Below are positions 31,988-42,352 of a stretch of DNA of 64,000 nucleotides, in pieces (positions within the stretch are counted from its first letter, which is position 1; the number at the start of each line of letters is the position of its first letter). A program made the position numbers and the translations under genes. The stretch lies in the NCBI RefSeq assembly GCF_003086895.1, contig NZ_CP026004.1, forward strand, positions 4,360,684 through 4,424,683, given 5' to 3'. This DNA comes from Stenotrophomonas sp. ESTM1D_MKCIP4_1 (GTDB lineage Bacteria; Pseudomonadota; Gammaproteobacteria; Xanthomonadales; Xanthomonadaceae). The notes beneath the pieces were generated by a model that saw only the letters and a list, made by a program, of their open reading frames with translations, did not search any database and had not been told where the DNA came from.

Positions 31988-34135
31988 TTACTGGGCCGGC
32001 ACGCCCATTTCCTTCAGCAGCTCGGGCGCCGGGTAGACCTTGGCCAGCAGCCAGCGCAGGTAGCGCATGTCCACGTGCACGGCACGCTTGAAGCGCGGGT
32101 CGAACCACCAGCTGGCGCTGACCGACTCCCAGTTGCTGTCGAAGTTCAGGCCGATCAGTTCACCCTTCGCATTGAGCACGGGCGAGCCGGAGTTGCCGCC
32201 GGTGGTATCCAGATTGGTCAGGAAATTGACCGTCTGGGTCTTCAATGCGGGGTCGGCGGTCGTGCCGAAATCGCCCTTGGCGATGGCGGCCAGCAGCGGC
32301 TTGGGTGCATCGAACGGGTAGGCGTTGGTGTTCTTCTCGACGATGCCGGCCACCGTGGTCACCGGCGAGTAGGTCACGCCATCGCGCGGATGCAGCGCTT
32401 CCACCTTGCCGTAGCTGATGCGCAGGGTGCGGTTGGCATCCGGATACACCGCACGTCCCTGCTTGGCACGCCAGGCAAACAGCGCCTGCATGTAGGCCGG
32501 ACGCAGGCGCAGCTGCTCACCTTCGCGGGTCTTGCTCTCGTTCTCGATGCGCAGCTGCGCGGCCACCAGCGGAGCGGCGATGGCGATCAGCGGATCGGCG
32601 GCCAGCGCCTTGCCTTCGCGGGCAGCGGCAAAGCGGGACAGGCGCTGCGCCTCGTCACCCAGCTGGGTGCCGGCGTACAGGGTGTCCAGCGCCTTGCCCA
32701 GCTGCACGGGGGTACGGCCGAAGGCGGCGTCGAACTCAGCCACGCGCTGCGCGTCCGGTAGCTGCTGGTAGCGGGTCAGCAGGCTGCCCAGCAAGGCCTT
32801 CTCGACCTCGGGTGCGTAGCGGCGCTGCACCTGCTTGAGCACGCCCTCGATCATCGCCTGGTCGCGCTGCTGGAAGCCGGTCTCGCGCTGCGCGTCCGGC
32901 TTGGCCGACTCGATACGCAGGCGTTCCAGCAGCAGTGCCGAACGCAGCAGCTGGGTCTGCAGGGCCATCTGGTCCAGCAGCAGGTCGCGCTCGCCCACCG
33001 CCGCACCCTGCGACAGGTTGGCCAGCAGCGCCTTGATATCGGCCTGGTAGCGGCGGTCGGTGGCCGCCAGCATGGCGCTTTCGTCGGCGGCACGCTGGGC
33101 CTTGGCATCACTGCGCAGCAGGCCTTCCAGCTCGCCGGCAGCGCGCTTGCGGTTGTTCTTCAGCGACTGCAGCTGCGAGGCGTAGCGGGTCCGCGCCTGC
33201 GCGTCGTTGGCGCTGGCCGCCTCGATGGTGTCGATCATCTGCTGGAACACCGACACGCGGCGCGGCAGCACGGTATCGATCTGGCCGGCGAATTCGGCCG
33301 CGGTGCGGTGGCGGTAGGTGATACCCGGGTAGCCGGCCAGCATCGCGTAGTCGCCTTCCTTCGGGCCTTCCACCGACATCTGCAGGTGCGCCGGCGCCTG
33401 GTAGGGCACGTTGTCCTTGCTGTAGGCGGCCGGCTTGCCGTCCTTGCCGACGTACGCGCGCAGCAGAGTGAAGTCACCGGTGTGGCGCGGCCACATGAAG
33501 TTGTCGATCTCATCGCCGTAGTTGCCGATCGCACGCGGCGGCGCGTAGACCAGGCGCACGTCGCTCAGTTCCAGCTGGGCGATGCGGTAGAAGTCGGTGC
33601 CGTAATACATGTTGGCCACCGAGCAGCGCACGCTGCCGTCCTTCTCGCACTCGGCCACGATCTGCTTGCTGGCCGCATCGACGGCATCAAAGTAGGCACG
33701 GCCGGTCTTGCCCTTGGCCTGGGCCAGCACCTGGTCGGTCACCTTGTCGAAGCCGACGGTGACCAGCACGCGGAAATCCGGGTTGGCCGGGCGCTCGTCG
33801 GCGCGGCCCTGGGCGATGAAGCCATCGTTGATGAGGTTGTGCTCGGGCGAGCTGTTGTACTGGATCACGCCCATCGCCACGTGGTGGTTGGTCAGCAGCA
33901 GGCCATCTTTGGAAACGAACGAGGCCGTGCCACCGCCGGCACGCACCACCGCACTCAGCGGCGGCGCGGTGACGTTGGCCAGCTCGGCCGGGTTGCCCTT
34001 GAAGCCGGCCGCCTTCAGCGGCTTGGCCAGCTCCGGCAGCTGGGTCGGCATCCACATGCCTTCATCGGCGTGGGCGCCTGCGGCGAGGGTCAGGCCCAGG
34101 GCCAGGGCGGCAGGAAGGGTTTTGCGGGCAGACAT
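31988..34135 (-). CDS. S46-family dipeptidyl peptidase
   Basis: 715-aa exported serine peptidase of family S46 (DPP7/DPP11/DAP BII type), which removes dipeptides from the N-terminus of peptides in the periplasm. The signal peptide is MSARKTLPAALALGLTLAAG, cleaved near AHA-DEG. The catalytic triad motifs are visible: His in LLTNHHVAMG (about residue 85), Asp in GNYGDEIDNFMWPRHTGDF, and Ser in GGNSGSPVLNAKGELIGL. An all-helical lid domain lies between about residues 280 and 570. The start at 34135 is preferred to the longer frame. Specificity (DPP7-like or acidic DPP11-like) cannot be told from what I see. Confidence 0.92.
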   Translation of the reverse strand: MSARKTLPAALALGLTLAAGAHADEGMWMPTQLPELAKPLKAAGFKGNPAELANVTAPPLSAVVRAGGGTASFVSKDGLLLTNHHVAMGVIQYNSSPEHNLINDGFIAQGRADERPANPDFRVLVTVGFDKVTDQVLAQAKGKTGRAYFDAVDAASKQIVAECEKDGSVRCSVANMYYGTDFYRIAQLELSDVRLVYAPPRAIGNYGDEIDNFMWPRHTGDFTLLRAYVGKDGKPAAYSKDNVPYQAPAHLQMSVEGPKEGDYAMLAGYPGITYRHRTAAEFAGQIDTVLPRRVSVFQQMIDTIEAASANDAQARTRYASQLQSLKNNRKRAAGELEGLLRSDAKAQRAADESAMLAATDRRYQADIKALLANLSQGAAVGERDLLLDQMALQTQLLRSALLLERLRIESAKPDAQRETGFQQRDQAMIEGVLKQVQRRYAPEVEKALLGSLLTRYQQLPDAQRVAEFDAAFGRTPVQLGKALDTLYAGTQLGDEAQRLSRFAAAREGKALAADPLIAIAAPLVAAQLRIENESKTREGEQLRLRPAYMQALFAWRAKQGRAVYPDANRTLRISYGKVEALHPRDGVTYSPVTTVAGIVEKNTNAYPFDAPKPLLAAIAKGDFGTTADPALKTQTVNFLTNLDTTGGNSGSPVLNAKGELIGLNFDSNWESVSASWWFDPRFKRAVHVDMRYLRWLLAKVYPAPELLKEMGVPAQ

Positions 34136-34225
34136 CGGCGTTTCCGGCAGTACAGAACAGCCCGGGACCATAGCCGCTGGGGGCCGATGGGGCAACGGCC
34201 GATGGTTGGGGGCGGCGTTGCACCT

Positions 34226-34262
34226 GGGGTCAGAGCCCTTTCGTTGAAAGGGACCTGACCCC
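34226..34262. repeat. long palindrome, GGGGTCAGA family copy 4
   Basis: GGGGTCAGAGCCCTTTC, a short loop, then GAAAGGGACCTGACCCC. It lies upstream of the S46 gene. Confidence 0.8.
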
Positions 34263-34267
34263 GGCAT

Positions 34268-34295
34268 GGGTTGCCGGCCAGCGGCCGGCACTACC
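34268..34295 (-). repeat. SMAG hairpin after tamB
   Basis: Reading leftward, GTAGTGCCGGCCGCTGGCCGGC, 7 nt beyond the tamB stop. Confidence 0.82.
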
Positions 34296-34301
34296 GCATT
34301 C

Positions 34302-37300
34302 TTATTTTTCCTTGCGCCAGTTCAGCGAGCCGCGGTTTTCCACCGTGCTCGATTCCACTTCCACGTCGAAGCCGCGGCGCAGCAGGTACTTCAGGGTCAG
34401 CACCGAACCGGCGCCGACCATCGATACGCCGTAGCCCACGTACAGCTTGGGCGAGATGTACTTGCCGAAACCGATGACCGAACCGCCCAGCGCGCGTGAC
34501 TGGCTCACGCCGGCATCGTCCAGGCCCAGCTTGGCGCCCAGCTGCGAGGCCAGCAGGCCGCTGCCGGCCGACAGCGCCGCCGAGGCCGCGGTGACCTGCT
34601 GGGTCTGGTCGGTGCTGGCATTGGTCAGGCTGCGGCCCAGTACCAGGTAGGCCAGCGCTTCGGACTGCGACATCGCCGGATCGGACCACACGTCCGCACG
34701 CGGCTGCTGCGCGCGGCCGGTGACGTCGATACCTGCGGTGACGTCACCGATGCGGCGCTCGGCGCGGATGTTGATGCGCGGGTCGGAGACCGCGTTGTAG
34801 TTCCAGTTGAGGTTGCCGCGGGTGATGGTCAGGTCCTGGCCGTAGGCCTTGTAGCGGCCGCTCACCTCAAGCCCGCCGTTGGCGGTCATCTCGCGGCCGG
34901 GCTTGGCCCAGACCTGCATCTTGCCGGTGAGCCCACCCTTCAGGCCAAAGCCGGTCATCTTCACCTTGTCGCCCAGACTGACGGTCAGGTCCATGTCCAG
35001 CGGCGAAGTGCGCGATTCTTCCGGGTCGGCCGGGTCCAGCACCACCACGTCCTCGGACACCGAGGTACCGCGGTCCAGGCGCTCCAGGTCGATGTCGGCC
35101 TCGGGCACGTTGACGGTCCCGCGCAGTTCCATCGCCGCCTTGGCCAGAGTGAAGTCGAGATCGGGGTTGGCGACGATGCGCAGTTCGCTGGTGTTGGAGA
35201 CCAGCACGTTCTCGCCGTGGATCTTCAGCTGCAGCGGCTGCGCATCGCCGAACCAGGACAGGCCACCATCGACATACAGCGTGCCCTGCCCCGAGTTGGC
35301 CTGTGCGGTGATCTTGGCCGAGCCATCGGGCTGGGCCACGAAGCTGCCCTTGCCCTGGTCGAAGGTCAGGCCCAGCGCGGGGAATTCGCCCTTGAAGTTG
35401 CTCAGGGTTGCGTCGCCGCCCAGCGAGGGCTGGCCACGCGTACCGCGCAGGCTCACATGGCCTTCGATGAGGCCGGTGGGGCGCACGATGTCCGGCGAGA
35501 ACAGCTCAAGCCAGTACAGCCGTGACATGTTCAGGTAGAGCTCGCCGTTCAAAGGCGCACCGGCTTCCCAACCGGTCTGCATCTTCGCATCGACGAAGCC
35601 GTTGCCCTGGAAGCCCATGCCCAGGTAGCCCTTGATGCTGGCCGGGGTCATGTCCAGCTTCAGCGAGAACTGGTCGTAGCGCACCAGTTCGCCGCGGGTG
35701 GTATCGGTGCCGGCGTTGCGGACCTCACCCAGGCGCACCCCGCCTTCCTTCGAGCGCACTTCCACGTGGCCTTCCCAGGCGTTGGCGCGCGGGCGGATCT
35801 GCGCGTCCAGGCTGACATCACCACGCAGGTAGACGCGGCGGCCGGACTGCGGCGGCAGCCACGGCTGCACCAGCGACAGCGGCAGCGCATCGCTGCGCAC
35901 CACCACGCCCTCACGCGGCCAGTTGGCCTGCGCGCACAGCGCGCCATTGCTGGTGGTGGTCAGGCAGGCCTCGGACAAGGTGTACGTACCACCGTTGATC
36001 GCGAACGCCGCGGGCGCACGCAGCGACCACGGGTCGCCCTTCATCGGCGCGATGCGCAGCGTGGCCAGTTCGCCGCGCCACTGCGCGCCCTGCTGGCGCA
36101 CGCTGCCCTGCAGGTCGATCGCGCCCATCTCGTTGTGGGTCTGTGCGCTCAGGCGCAGGTTCGAGACGCTGCCCTGCGCATCCACGTTCAAGCGTTCCAG
36201 CAGCATGCCGGCATTGACCTGCTGGCCCTGCACCGCCAGGGTGCCGCTGTCGCCACGCCACGGCAGATGGCCCTTGATGCTCAGGCTTTCTGCGCCGTAG
36301 CCATCCCAGTTGAGGTTGTTGCCGACCAGGTCGGCGGTGATGTCGGGCGCATCGCGCGGCCCCTTCACCTGTACCTGGCCACGCAGGCCACCATCGGCAC
36401 CGGGCAGCAGATCGCTCAGCTGCAGCGGCTCGAAACGTGCGTCGATGTCCAGGCGGTCACCCACCTTGCCCGACGCCGTCACCCGGCTGCTGCCCACGGC
36501 CAGCTTCAGCTCGCCCTGGCCCTGCTCGCCCTGCAGCGCGAACTTCCCTTGGGCGTCGACGTTGCGCTGGCGCAGGGTGCCCTTCAGCGACGGCAGGTCC
36601 ACCGTCGCCTGCAGGGTACCGGAGGTGCCGGGCGGTGCATTGGCCGGTGGCGGCAGCTGCTGGCCCTTGGAGGCGAAATTGCCGGACAGGCGGCCATTCC
36701 AGCCCGGCACGAAATAGCCCGGATCGAAGTCCTTCAGGGTGGCCTTGGCGTCCCAGTCCAGTTGTGGCGACCACGCCACCTGGCCTTCCACCTGCAGCTG
36801 GCCACCCGGTGTCTGTGCCTGCAGCTGATGGATCTGCGCGGCCTTGTCGTTGCCGCGCACATCGAAACGCAGCTGCGCCTTCTGGTCCTCACGCTGCACA
36901 TCGGCGCGGCCGATCGCTGCCCACGCCCGCAGCGTGCCGGCCAGGCCGAAACGCGCTTCCTTCAGCGTCACCGGCACCGGCGCGCTGCCGGCGGTGTTCG
37001 GGTCCGGCGCCGGCACCCAGGTCAGGTTCTGCGCCACCACCGAGAAATCGAGCTTCTGCTGGTCTTCCTGGCTGAAATCGGCGGTGCCCTGCAGGCGTGC
37101 TTCGCCGCCCAGGCCCTTCAGCACCAGCGGCGACACCTTCAGGACCTGGTCCTGCAGGGATACCATCGACGGGGCCAGTTCCAGTTCCTGCTCACCCTGT
37201 TTCACCCGGCCATGCAGGTTGGCGTTGCCGCCCTTGCCCGACGCGCTGAAATCGAGCGCCAGCGGCGCGATGCCCGACGTGGCCAGGGCCGGCGAGAGCA

Positions 37301-38162
37301 GCGCAAGGTCCAGCTCATCGCTGCGCACCGTAGCGCTCCAGGTCGGGTCGGTGCGGCCGTCGAACACCAGCATTGCCTTCAGCGGCTGTGGTGCACGGCC
37401 GGCTACGGCCACTTCCATGTGCGCGAGGTCGCCGCGTGCGACCAGGCCCAGGGTGGCGGCGGTGCGTCCGCGCGGTGCCGGCAGCACGGCGGTCACGGTC
37501 ACGTCGGTGTCGTAATCCTTGGCCGGGATGTAACGCCCCTGCGCGGTGAAATCGCCCATGTCGCTGGCCACGACCAGCTGCCGGGCCTGGAATTCACCAT
37601 TGGCGATCTCGATGCCGCCACGCACGCGGGCAATGTCGATCACCGGCTCGTTGCCCTGGCTGATGCGGAGGCCATCGATGGCGATGGCATCGGCCTGGAT
37701 CGCCAGCGGCATCTCGATCTGCGGCAGCGAATCAGGCCACGACGGCAGCTTGAACGGCTCATCGCTCTTGGCCAGGTTGAGCGTGGCGTTGGTCAGTTCC
37801 AGCTTGTCCAGCAGCAGCTTGCGGCCCAGCAGCGGGCGCAGGTCCGGCTCCAGATGCGCGCGTTCGGCGTGGAAGTGGATGTCGTCGTAGCGGAAATCGA
37901 CGTTGTACAGGGTCAACGGCCCGGCCACCGGGCCATCCGCCTTGTCCCAGGTGAAGCTGGCGCCCACCGGCAGGCGCGCCACCACCTGGGCCAGCAGCAC
38001 ATCGCGGCCGGCCACGGTCTGCAGCAGCCAGTACACCGCCAACAGCGCCAGCAGCACCAGGCCGATCACGCCCACGCCCGACCACGCCCAGAAACGGCGA
38101 CGGCGGTAGAAGCGCACGCGCGGTGGCGGCGGAGTGCGGGTGTCCGGGGTCTGCGCGCTCAC
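34302..38162 (-). CDS. tamB: translocation and assembly module protein TamB
   Basis: 1286-aa AsmA-like bridge protein. A basic start is followed by one anchor helix (RFWAWSGVGVIGLVLLALLA), then a long repetitive beta-rich body (many LDIDARF / GNLNWDG-like strands) that forms a lipid-conducting groove across the periplasm, and a C-terminal DUF490/TamB domain from about residue 930, containing GNLNWNYNAVSDPRINIRAE. It ends RGSLNWRKEK. It works with TamA in outer-membrane assembly and phospholipid transport. Its ATG overlaps the tamA stop by 4 nt. Slight size variation from E. coli TamB (1259 aa) is normal. Confidence 0.95.
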   Translation of the reverse strand: MSAQTPDTRTPPPPRVRFYRRRRFWAWSGVGVIGLVLLALLAVYWLLQTVAGRDVLLAQVVARLPVGASFTWDKADGPVAGPLTLYNVDFRYDDIHFHAERAHLEPDLRPLLGRKLLLDKLELTNATLNLAKSDEPFKLPSWPDSLPQIEMPLAIQADAIAIDGLRISQGNEPVIDIARVRGGIEIANGEFQARQLVVASDMGDFTAQGRYIPAKDYDTDVTVTAVLPAPRGRTAATLGLVARGDLAHMEVAVAGRAPQPLKAMLVFDGRTDPTWSATVRSDELDLALLSPALATSGIAPLALDFSASGKGGNANLHGRVKQGEQELELAPSMVSLQDQVLKVSPLVLKGLGGEARLQGTADFSQEDQQKLDFSVVAQNLTWVPAPDPNTAGSAPVPVTLKEARFGLAGTLRAWAAIGRADVQREDQKAQLRFDVRGNDKAAQIHQLQAQTPGGQLQVEGQVAWSPQLDWDAKATLKDFDPGYFVPGWNGRLSGNFASKGQQLPPPANAPPGTSGTLQATVDLPSLKGTLRQRNVDAQGKFALQGEQGQGELKLAVGSSRVTASGKVGDRLDIDARFEPLQLSDLLPGADGGLRGQVQVKGPRDAPDITADLVGNNLNWDGYGAESLSIKGHLPWRGDSGTLAVQGQQVNAGMLLERLNVDAQGSVSNLRLSAQTHNEMGAIDLQGSVRQQGAQWRGELATLRIAPMKGDPWSLRAPAAFAINGGTYTLSEACLTTTSNGALCAQANWPREGVVVRSDALPLSLVQPWLPPQSGRRVYLRGDVSLDAQIRPRANAWEGHVEVRSKEGGVRLGEVRNAGTDTTRGELVRYDQFSLKLDMTPASIKGYLGMGFQGNGFVDAKMQTGWEAGAPLNGELYLNMSRLYWLELFSPDIVRPTGLIEGHVSLRGTRGQPSLGGDATLSNFKGEFPALGLTFDQGKGSFVAQPDGSAKITAQANSGQGTLYVDGGLSWFGDAQPLQLKIHGENVLVSNTSELRIVANPDLDFTLAKAAMELRGTVNVPEADIDLERLDRGTSVSEDVVVLDPADPEESRTSPLDMDLTVSLGDKVKMTGFGLKGGLTGKMQVWAKPGREMTANGGLEVSGRYKAYGQDLTITRGNLNWNYNAVSDPRINIRAERRIGDVTAGIDVTGRAQQPRADVWSDPAMSQSEALAYLVLGRSLTNASTDQTQQVTAASAALSAGSGLLASQLGAKLGLDDAGVSQSRALGGSVIGFGKYISPKLYVGYGVSMVGAGSVLTLKYLLRRGFDVEVESSTVENRGSLNWRKEK

Positions 38163-39955
38163 AGGTCCGCTCCGATATTCAGGTACAGCTGGAACTGCGA
38201 ATCCGGGTTGTTCAGGCCGTGCGCGATGTCCACGCGCACCGGGCCGACCGGCGATTTCCAGCGCACGCCGAAGCCCACGCCGGTGTGCAGGTCGATGGTG
38301 TTGTCGAACGCGCTGCCGGTGTCGACGAACACCGCCGCGCCCCAGGGGCCGCCATTGAAGTAATGCTCATACTCGGCCGAGCCGACCACCAGGTTCTTCG
38401 CGCCCAGCGCGTACTTGTCCGGGGCCGGCGTGCGCGGGCCGACTTCGCGGAAGGCATAACCCCGGATGCTGCGGTCGCCACCGGCGAAGTAGCGCAGGCT
38501 CGGCGGCATGGCCACCAGGTCGCTGGTCCAGGTGGTACCGCCTTCGCCGCGCAGGATCAGGCGGTCGCTCTGCCCGACCGGAATGTACCAGCGCAGCACC
38601 GCGTTGGCCTGCACGAAGCTGGTGTCCGAACCGGCACCCTCGATGCCGCCGCGCAGGGTGGCGGTGCCGCTGATGCCGCTGCGTGGGAACAGCGGATCGT
38701 CCACGTTGACGTAGTCGGCAACCAGCTGCGGATACACCAGGGTGGACGTGTTGTAGACCGCATTGGTGAACTCGGTGCCCGACGCATAGCGCCAGCGCTC
38801 GCGCAGGGCGTTCATCGAAGCGATGGCGGTCCAGTTCTCGTTGATCTGGCCGCTGCGGCTGGCGATCAGCTTGAAGTTGCGCAGGTCGATGTAGTCGGTC
38901 TGCTCGTCGTAGGCACTGGCGGTGAACCCATACCAGCCATCAAGCCACTTGAACGCCGGCACGCGGTAGGTGCTGGTCAGGCTCTTGCGCTTCTGCGCAT
39001 AGTCCAGCTGGGTGTTCATCTTGTGGCCGCGGCTGTTGACGTAGCGCCGCTCGATGCCACCGCGCACACCGGCCCCGCTCTCGCTGCCGTAGCTCAGGCC
39101 CGAGGTATAGATGGTGCGCTTGGCCCGGGTCAGCTTTACTTCCACCGGCACTTCGCCGTTTTCGTCGGCCTGGTCGGGCCGCGGCTGGATGTCGATCACG
39201 CTGAAGTAATCGAGCTTGGTCAGCGATTCACGCAGGCGGTCCAGCTTGCCTTCGTGGAAGTAGCTGCCCTGTTTCCAGTACACCAGCGGGTCGAACAGCT
39301 TGTCGACGAAGTAGTCCTGCTCGAAGGTCACCGGGCCCATGTTGTAGCGGCGGCCGCTGTCCCAGGTCAGGTCGATGTCGGCCGCATTCTCCGCGCGGGT
39401 GATCTGCACCTGGCGCTGGGTGTAGTCGGCATCGAAATAGCCACGCTCGGCCAGGCGGCGGGTGATGGTGATCTTGCTCGCTTCGTACTGGGTGTGTTCA
39501 AAGCGCTGGCCCTTGCGCGGCTTGAAGGCCGCGATGTCATCCTGCAGGTACTGGTCGTACATGGCCGGGCCGGTGATGTCGATGTGCTCGCGGCGCACCC
39601 GCACCGGCTCGCCCTTCTCCACCCGGATGTGCACCTGCACGCGCTCATCCTGGCGGGGCGCTTCGACGGTGATGACCGGGTTGTAGTAACCGAACGGTTC
39701 CAGCGCCTCGCGGGTCTGCCGCTCGGCCTGTGACAGCAGGTATTCCAGCCGTGACTCGCCCTGTTCCTTGCCGATGGTGTCGTACAGCGACAGCGATTCC
39801 TGGATGTTCTCGATGATCGCGGCGTCGTCGCCCTTGTCCAATCCCTTGATGTCCACCTTGTCGATGGTGCCGCGCGCGTGGGCCACGGACGTGGTGGCCA
39901 GGCTCAGGACCATCAGCGGGAGGGCGTATTTCTTTGGCTGCATGCGGCACAGCAT
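38159..39955 (-). CDS. tamA: TamA (BamA-family outer-membrane protein)
   Basis: 598-aa Omp85-family barrel. The signal peptide MQPKKYALPLMVLSLATTSV ends near AHA; the ATG at 39943 would begin exactly there, and 39955 adds MLCR, so either is possible. Three POTRA domains follow (residues about 25-260), then a 16-strand barrel with the conserved RGYAFREVGPRTPAPDKYAL loop (the Omp85 VRGF/Y-type motif, here SIRGYAF). The last strand is PDSQFQLYLNIGADL. TamA pairs with TamB. The upstream region 39956-40205 holds repeats, and I could not fix a promoter. Confidence 0.95.
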   Translation of the reverse strand: MLCRMQPKKYALPLMVLSLATTSVAHARGTIDKVDIKGLDKGDDAAIIENIQESLSLYDTIGKEQGESRLEYLLSQAERQTREALEPFGYYNPVITVEAPRQDERVQVHIRVEKGEPVRVRREHIDITGPAMYDQYLQDDIAAFKPRKGQRFEHTQYEASKITITRRLAERGYFDADYTQRQVQITRAENAADIDLTWDSGRRYNMGPVTFEQDYFVDKLFDPLVYWKQGSYFHEGKLDRLRESLTKLDYFSVIDIQPRPDQADENGEVPVEVKLTRAKRTIYTSGLSYGSESGAGVRGGIERRYVNSRGHKMNTQLDYAQKRKSLTSTYRVPAFKWLDGWYGFTASAYDEQTDYIDLRNFKLIASRSGQINENWTAIASMNALRERWRYASGTEFTNAVYNTSTLVYPQLVADYVNVDDPLFPRSGISGTATLRGGIEGAGSDTSFVQANAVLRWYIPVGQSDRLILRGEGGTTWTSDLVAMPPSLRYFAGGDRSIRGYAFREVGPRTPAPDKYALGAKNLVVGSAEYEHYFNGGPWGAAVFVDTGSAFDNTIDLHTGVGFGVRWKSPVGPVRVDIAHGLNNPDSQFQLYLNIGADL

Positions 39956-40068
39956 ACCGACCGCGCGTGACGATGCGAAATGCAGCGCGCGAATCGGGAT
40001 CGGTTGTTAAGTGGCAGTCAAAATGCGCATCTTTGTGCGTCGAATCTGCACGAAACCGGTAGCGCCGG

Positions 40069-40197
40069 GCCATGCCCGGCGAAGGTAGTGCCGGCCGCTG
40101 GCCGGCAACATGGACAATGCCGGCCAGCGGCCGGCACTACCGATGCATCCACGCCATGCGTGGGCGTGCCCAGTAGATCCACGCCATGCGTGGATGG
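40069..40197. repeat. SMAG cluster upstream of tamA
   Basis: GTAGCGCCGGGCCATGCCCGGC, then GTAGTGCCGGCCGCTGGCCGGC with a facing copy ending at 40140, then two ATCCACGCCATGCGTGGA-type hairpins (the second headed by GTAG at 40173). It fills most of the tamA-glyS gap (39956-40205); nothing else is seen there. Confidence 0.85.
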
Positions 40198-40205
40198 GGC
40201 ACCCG

Positions 40206-42281
40206 TCAGCTCGACAGGTGCTCGATCGCCGCCACCTTGCCCAGGCGCTCGCCCAGCAGGGTCAGCAGCGCCAGGCGGTTGCCGCGCAGGGCCGGGTCTT
40301 CGGCATTGACCATCACGCCATCGAAGAACGCATCCACCTGCGGGCGCAGGCGCGCCAGGCGCGCCAGCACGGCCACGTAGTCCTTGTGGTGCAGGCTGGC
40401 GCCGGTGTCGTCGATGGCCGCAGTCACGGCTTCGGCCAGCGCACGCTCGGCGTCTTCCTGCAGCAGCGAGGCATCGATCTGGCCTGGAATGTCGCCCTCG
40501 GCCTTGCGCAGGATGTTGCGGATGCGCTTGTTGGCCGCAGCCAGTGCCTCCGCCTCCGGCAGCGCGGCGAACGTGCCGATGGCGTCAATACGACGGTCGA
40601 AGTCATACAGCGAGGCCGGCTTCAGCTCGGCCACTGCATTGAAGTGCGTGGCCGGCACGCCCTTGTCGGCGTAGTAGCCCTTCAGGCGGTCGAGGATGAA
40701 GTCGTACAGCTCGCCCACGTCGGCCTGCACGTTGCGCGCGGCCAGGCCGGTGTTGGCGCTGGCCAGCAGCGCGCGCAGGTCCAGCTCGAAACCGCTTTCG
40801 ATGATCGTGCGGGCCAGGCCCAGTGCGTTGCGGCGCAGGGCGAACGGGTCCTTGTTGCCGGTCGGCTTCAGCCCCGCGGCGAACCCGCCGGCCAGGGTGT
40901 CCACACGCTCGGCGATGGCCAGCACCTTGCCCAGCGCCGACAGGGCGATGTCATCGCCACCGAAGCGCGGCTGGTAGGCCTCGTCGATGGCCAGCGCCAC
41001 CTCCGGCGATTCGCCACCGGCCACGGCGTAGTGGCGGCCGGCGATGCCCTGCAGTTCCGGGAATTCATTGACCATGCGCGACTGCAGGTCGTTCTTGGCC
41101 AGCTGTGCGGCACGCTTGGCCAGCACCGGGTCGGCACCGACCTGCGGCGCGATCACTTCGGCCAGCGCCGAGACGCGCGCCACCTTGTCGGCCACGCTGC
41201 CCAGCTTGGCCTGGTAGGTCACCGTCTTCAGGCCATCGCCCATCGATTCCAGGCCCTGCTTCAGGTCCTCGTCGAAGAAGAACTTGGCATCGGCGAAGCG
41301 CGGGCGGATCACGCGCTCGTAGCCCTTGGCCACTTCGGCCACGTCCTTCGATTCGATGTTGGCGATGCCGATGAACTTCTCGGTCAGCTTGCCGCTGTCA
41401 TCCAGCACCGGGAAGAACTTCTGGTTGATCTCCATCGTCTCGATCAGCGCTTCCTGCGGCACCGCCAGGAACGCGCGCTCGAAGCTGCACAGCACCGCCG
41501 CCGGCCACTCGACCAGGTTCACCACCTGCTCCAGGTTGTCCTCGGTGATGCGGGCGCTGCCACCGGCCTGGCCAGCAGCGGCCTCGACCTCGGCGACGAT
41601 GCGCGCGCGGCGCTCGGCCGGGTCGACCAGCACCTTGGCCGCGCGCAGCGATTCCACGTAATCCTGCGGCTGGCTCAGCCACACGGTCTTGTCGTGGTGG
41701 AAGCGGTGGCCGCGGCTCATGCGGTCGGCCTTCAGGCCGAACAGCTCGGCTTCCACCACATCGTTGCCGTGCAGCAGCACCAGCCAGTGCGCCGGGCGGG
41801 CGAAGCCCCAATCATGGTCGCCCCAGCGCATCGGCTTGGGAATCGGCATCGCGGAAATCGCTTCGCGCAGGATCTCCGGCAGCAGCGCAGCGGTGCGCGC
41901 GCCCGGGCTCACCGCACGGTGCACGAAGCGCTCACCCTTGTTGTCGCTGGTCTTTTCCAGCGCGGTCCAGTCGATTCCGGCCTTGGCGGCAAAGCCCTGC
42001 AGCGCCTTGGTCGGCTGGCCTTCGGCGTCCAGCGCGATGTTCAGGTACGGGCCCAGCACTTCGCTGCGCTGTTCGGGCTGTTCCAGGCCAACGCCCGGCA
42101 ACAGTACGGCCAGGCGGCGCGGGGTCGACAGCGGACGGGCATCACCCAGGTCCAGTTCGACACCACGCTTGCGCAGGCCCTCGACAACGCCATCGAAGAA
42201 GGCCTGGGCCAGGCCCGGCAGCGCCTTGACCGGCAGCTCTTCGGTGCCCAGTTCGATCAGCAGGGGGGACAGTTGGCTCAT
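40206..42281 (-). CDS. glyS: glycine-tRNA ligase beta subunit
   Basis: 691-aa beta chain of the alpha2-beta2 bacterial glycyl-tRNA synthetase. It opens [20 protein letters not shown], the family signature, and has the HD-like and B3/B4-like central parts ([40 protein letters not shown]). The C-terminal anticodon-binding helices ([40 protein letters not shown]) are complete. Length is normal. It follows glyQ by 71 bp and must work with it. Confidence 0.97.
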   Translation of the reverse strand: MSQLSPLLIELGTEELPVKALPGLAQAFFDGVVEGLRKRGVELDLGDARPLSTPRRLAVLLPGVGLEQPEQRSEVLGPYLNIALDAEGQPTKALQGFAAKAGIDWTALEKTSDNKGERFVHRAVSPGARTAALLPEILREAISAMPIPKPMRWGDHDWGFARPAHWLVLLHGNDVVEAELFGLKADRMSRGHRFHHDKTVWLSQPQDYVESLRAAKVLVDPAERRARIVAEVEAAAGQAGGSARITEDNLEQVVNLVEWPAAVLCSFERAFLAVPQEALIETMEINQKFFPVLDDSGKLTEKFIGIANIESKDVAEVAKGYERVIRPRFADAKFFFDEDLKQGLESMGDGLKTVTYQAKLGSVADKVARVSALAEVIAPQVGADPVLAKRAAQLAKNDLQSRMVNEFPELQGIAGRHYAVAGGESPEVALAIDEAYQPRFGGDDIALSALGKVLAIAERVDTLAGGFAAGLKPTGNKDPFALRRNALGLARTIIESGFELDLRALLASANTGLAARNVQADVGELYDFILDRLKGYYADKGVPATHFNAVAELKPASLYDFDRRIDAIGTFAALPEAEALAAANKRIRNILRKAEGDIPGQIDASLLQEDAERALAEAVTAAIDDTGASLHHKDYVAVLARLARLRPQVDAFFDGVMVNAEDPALRGNRLALLTLLGERLGKVAAIEHLSS

Positions 42282-42352
42282 CGTTTCAATCCTGTGGTGG
42301 GGGCGCAGCGCGCGACGCGGCCGGCGCCCCGAAGTGAGGGGGAGAGCGGCCG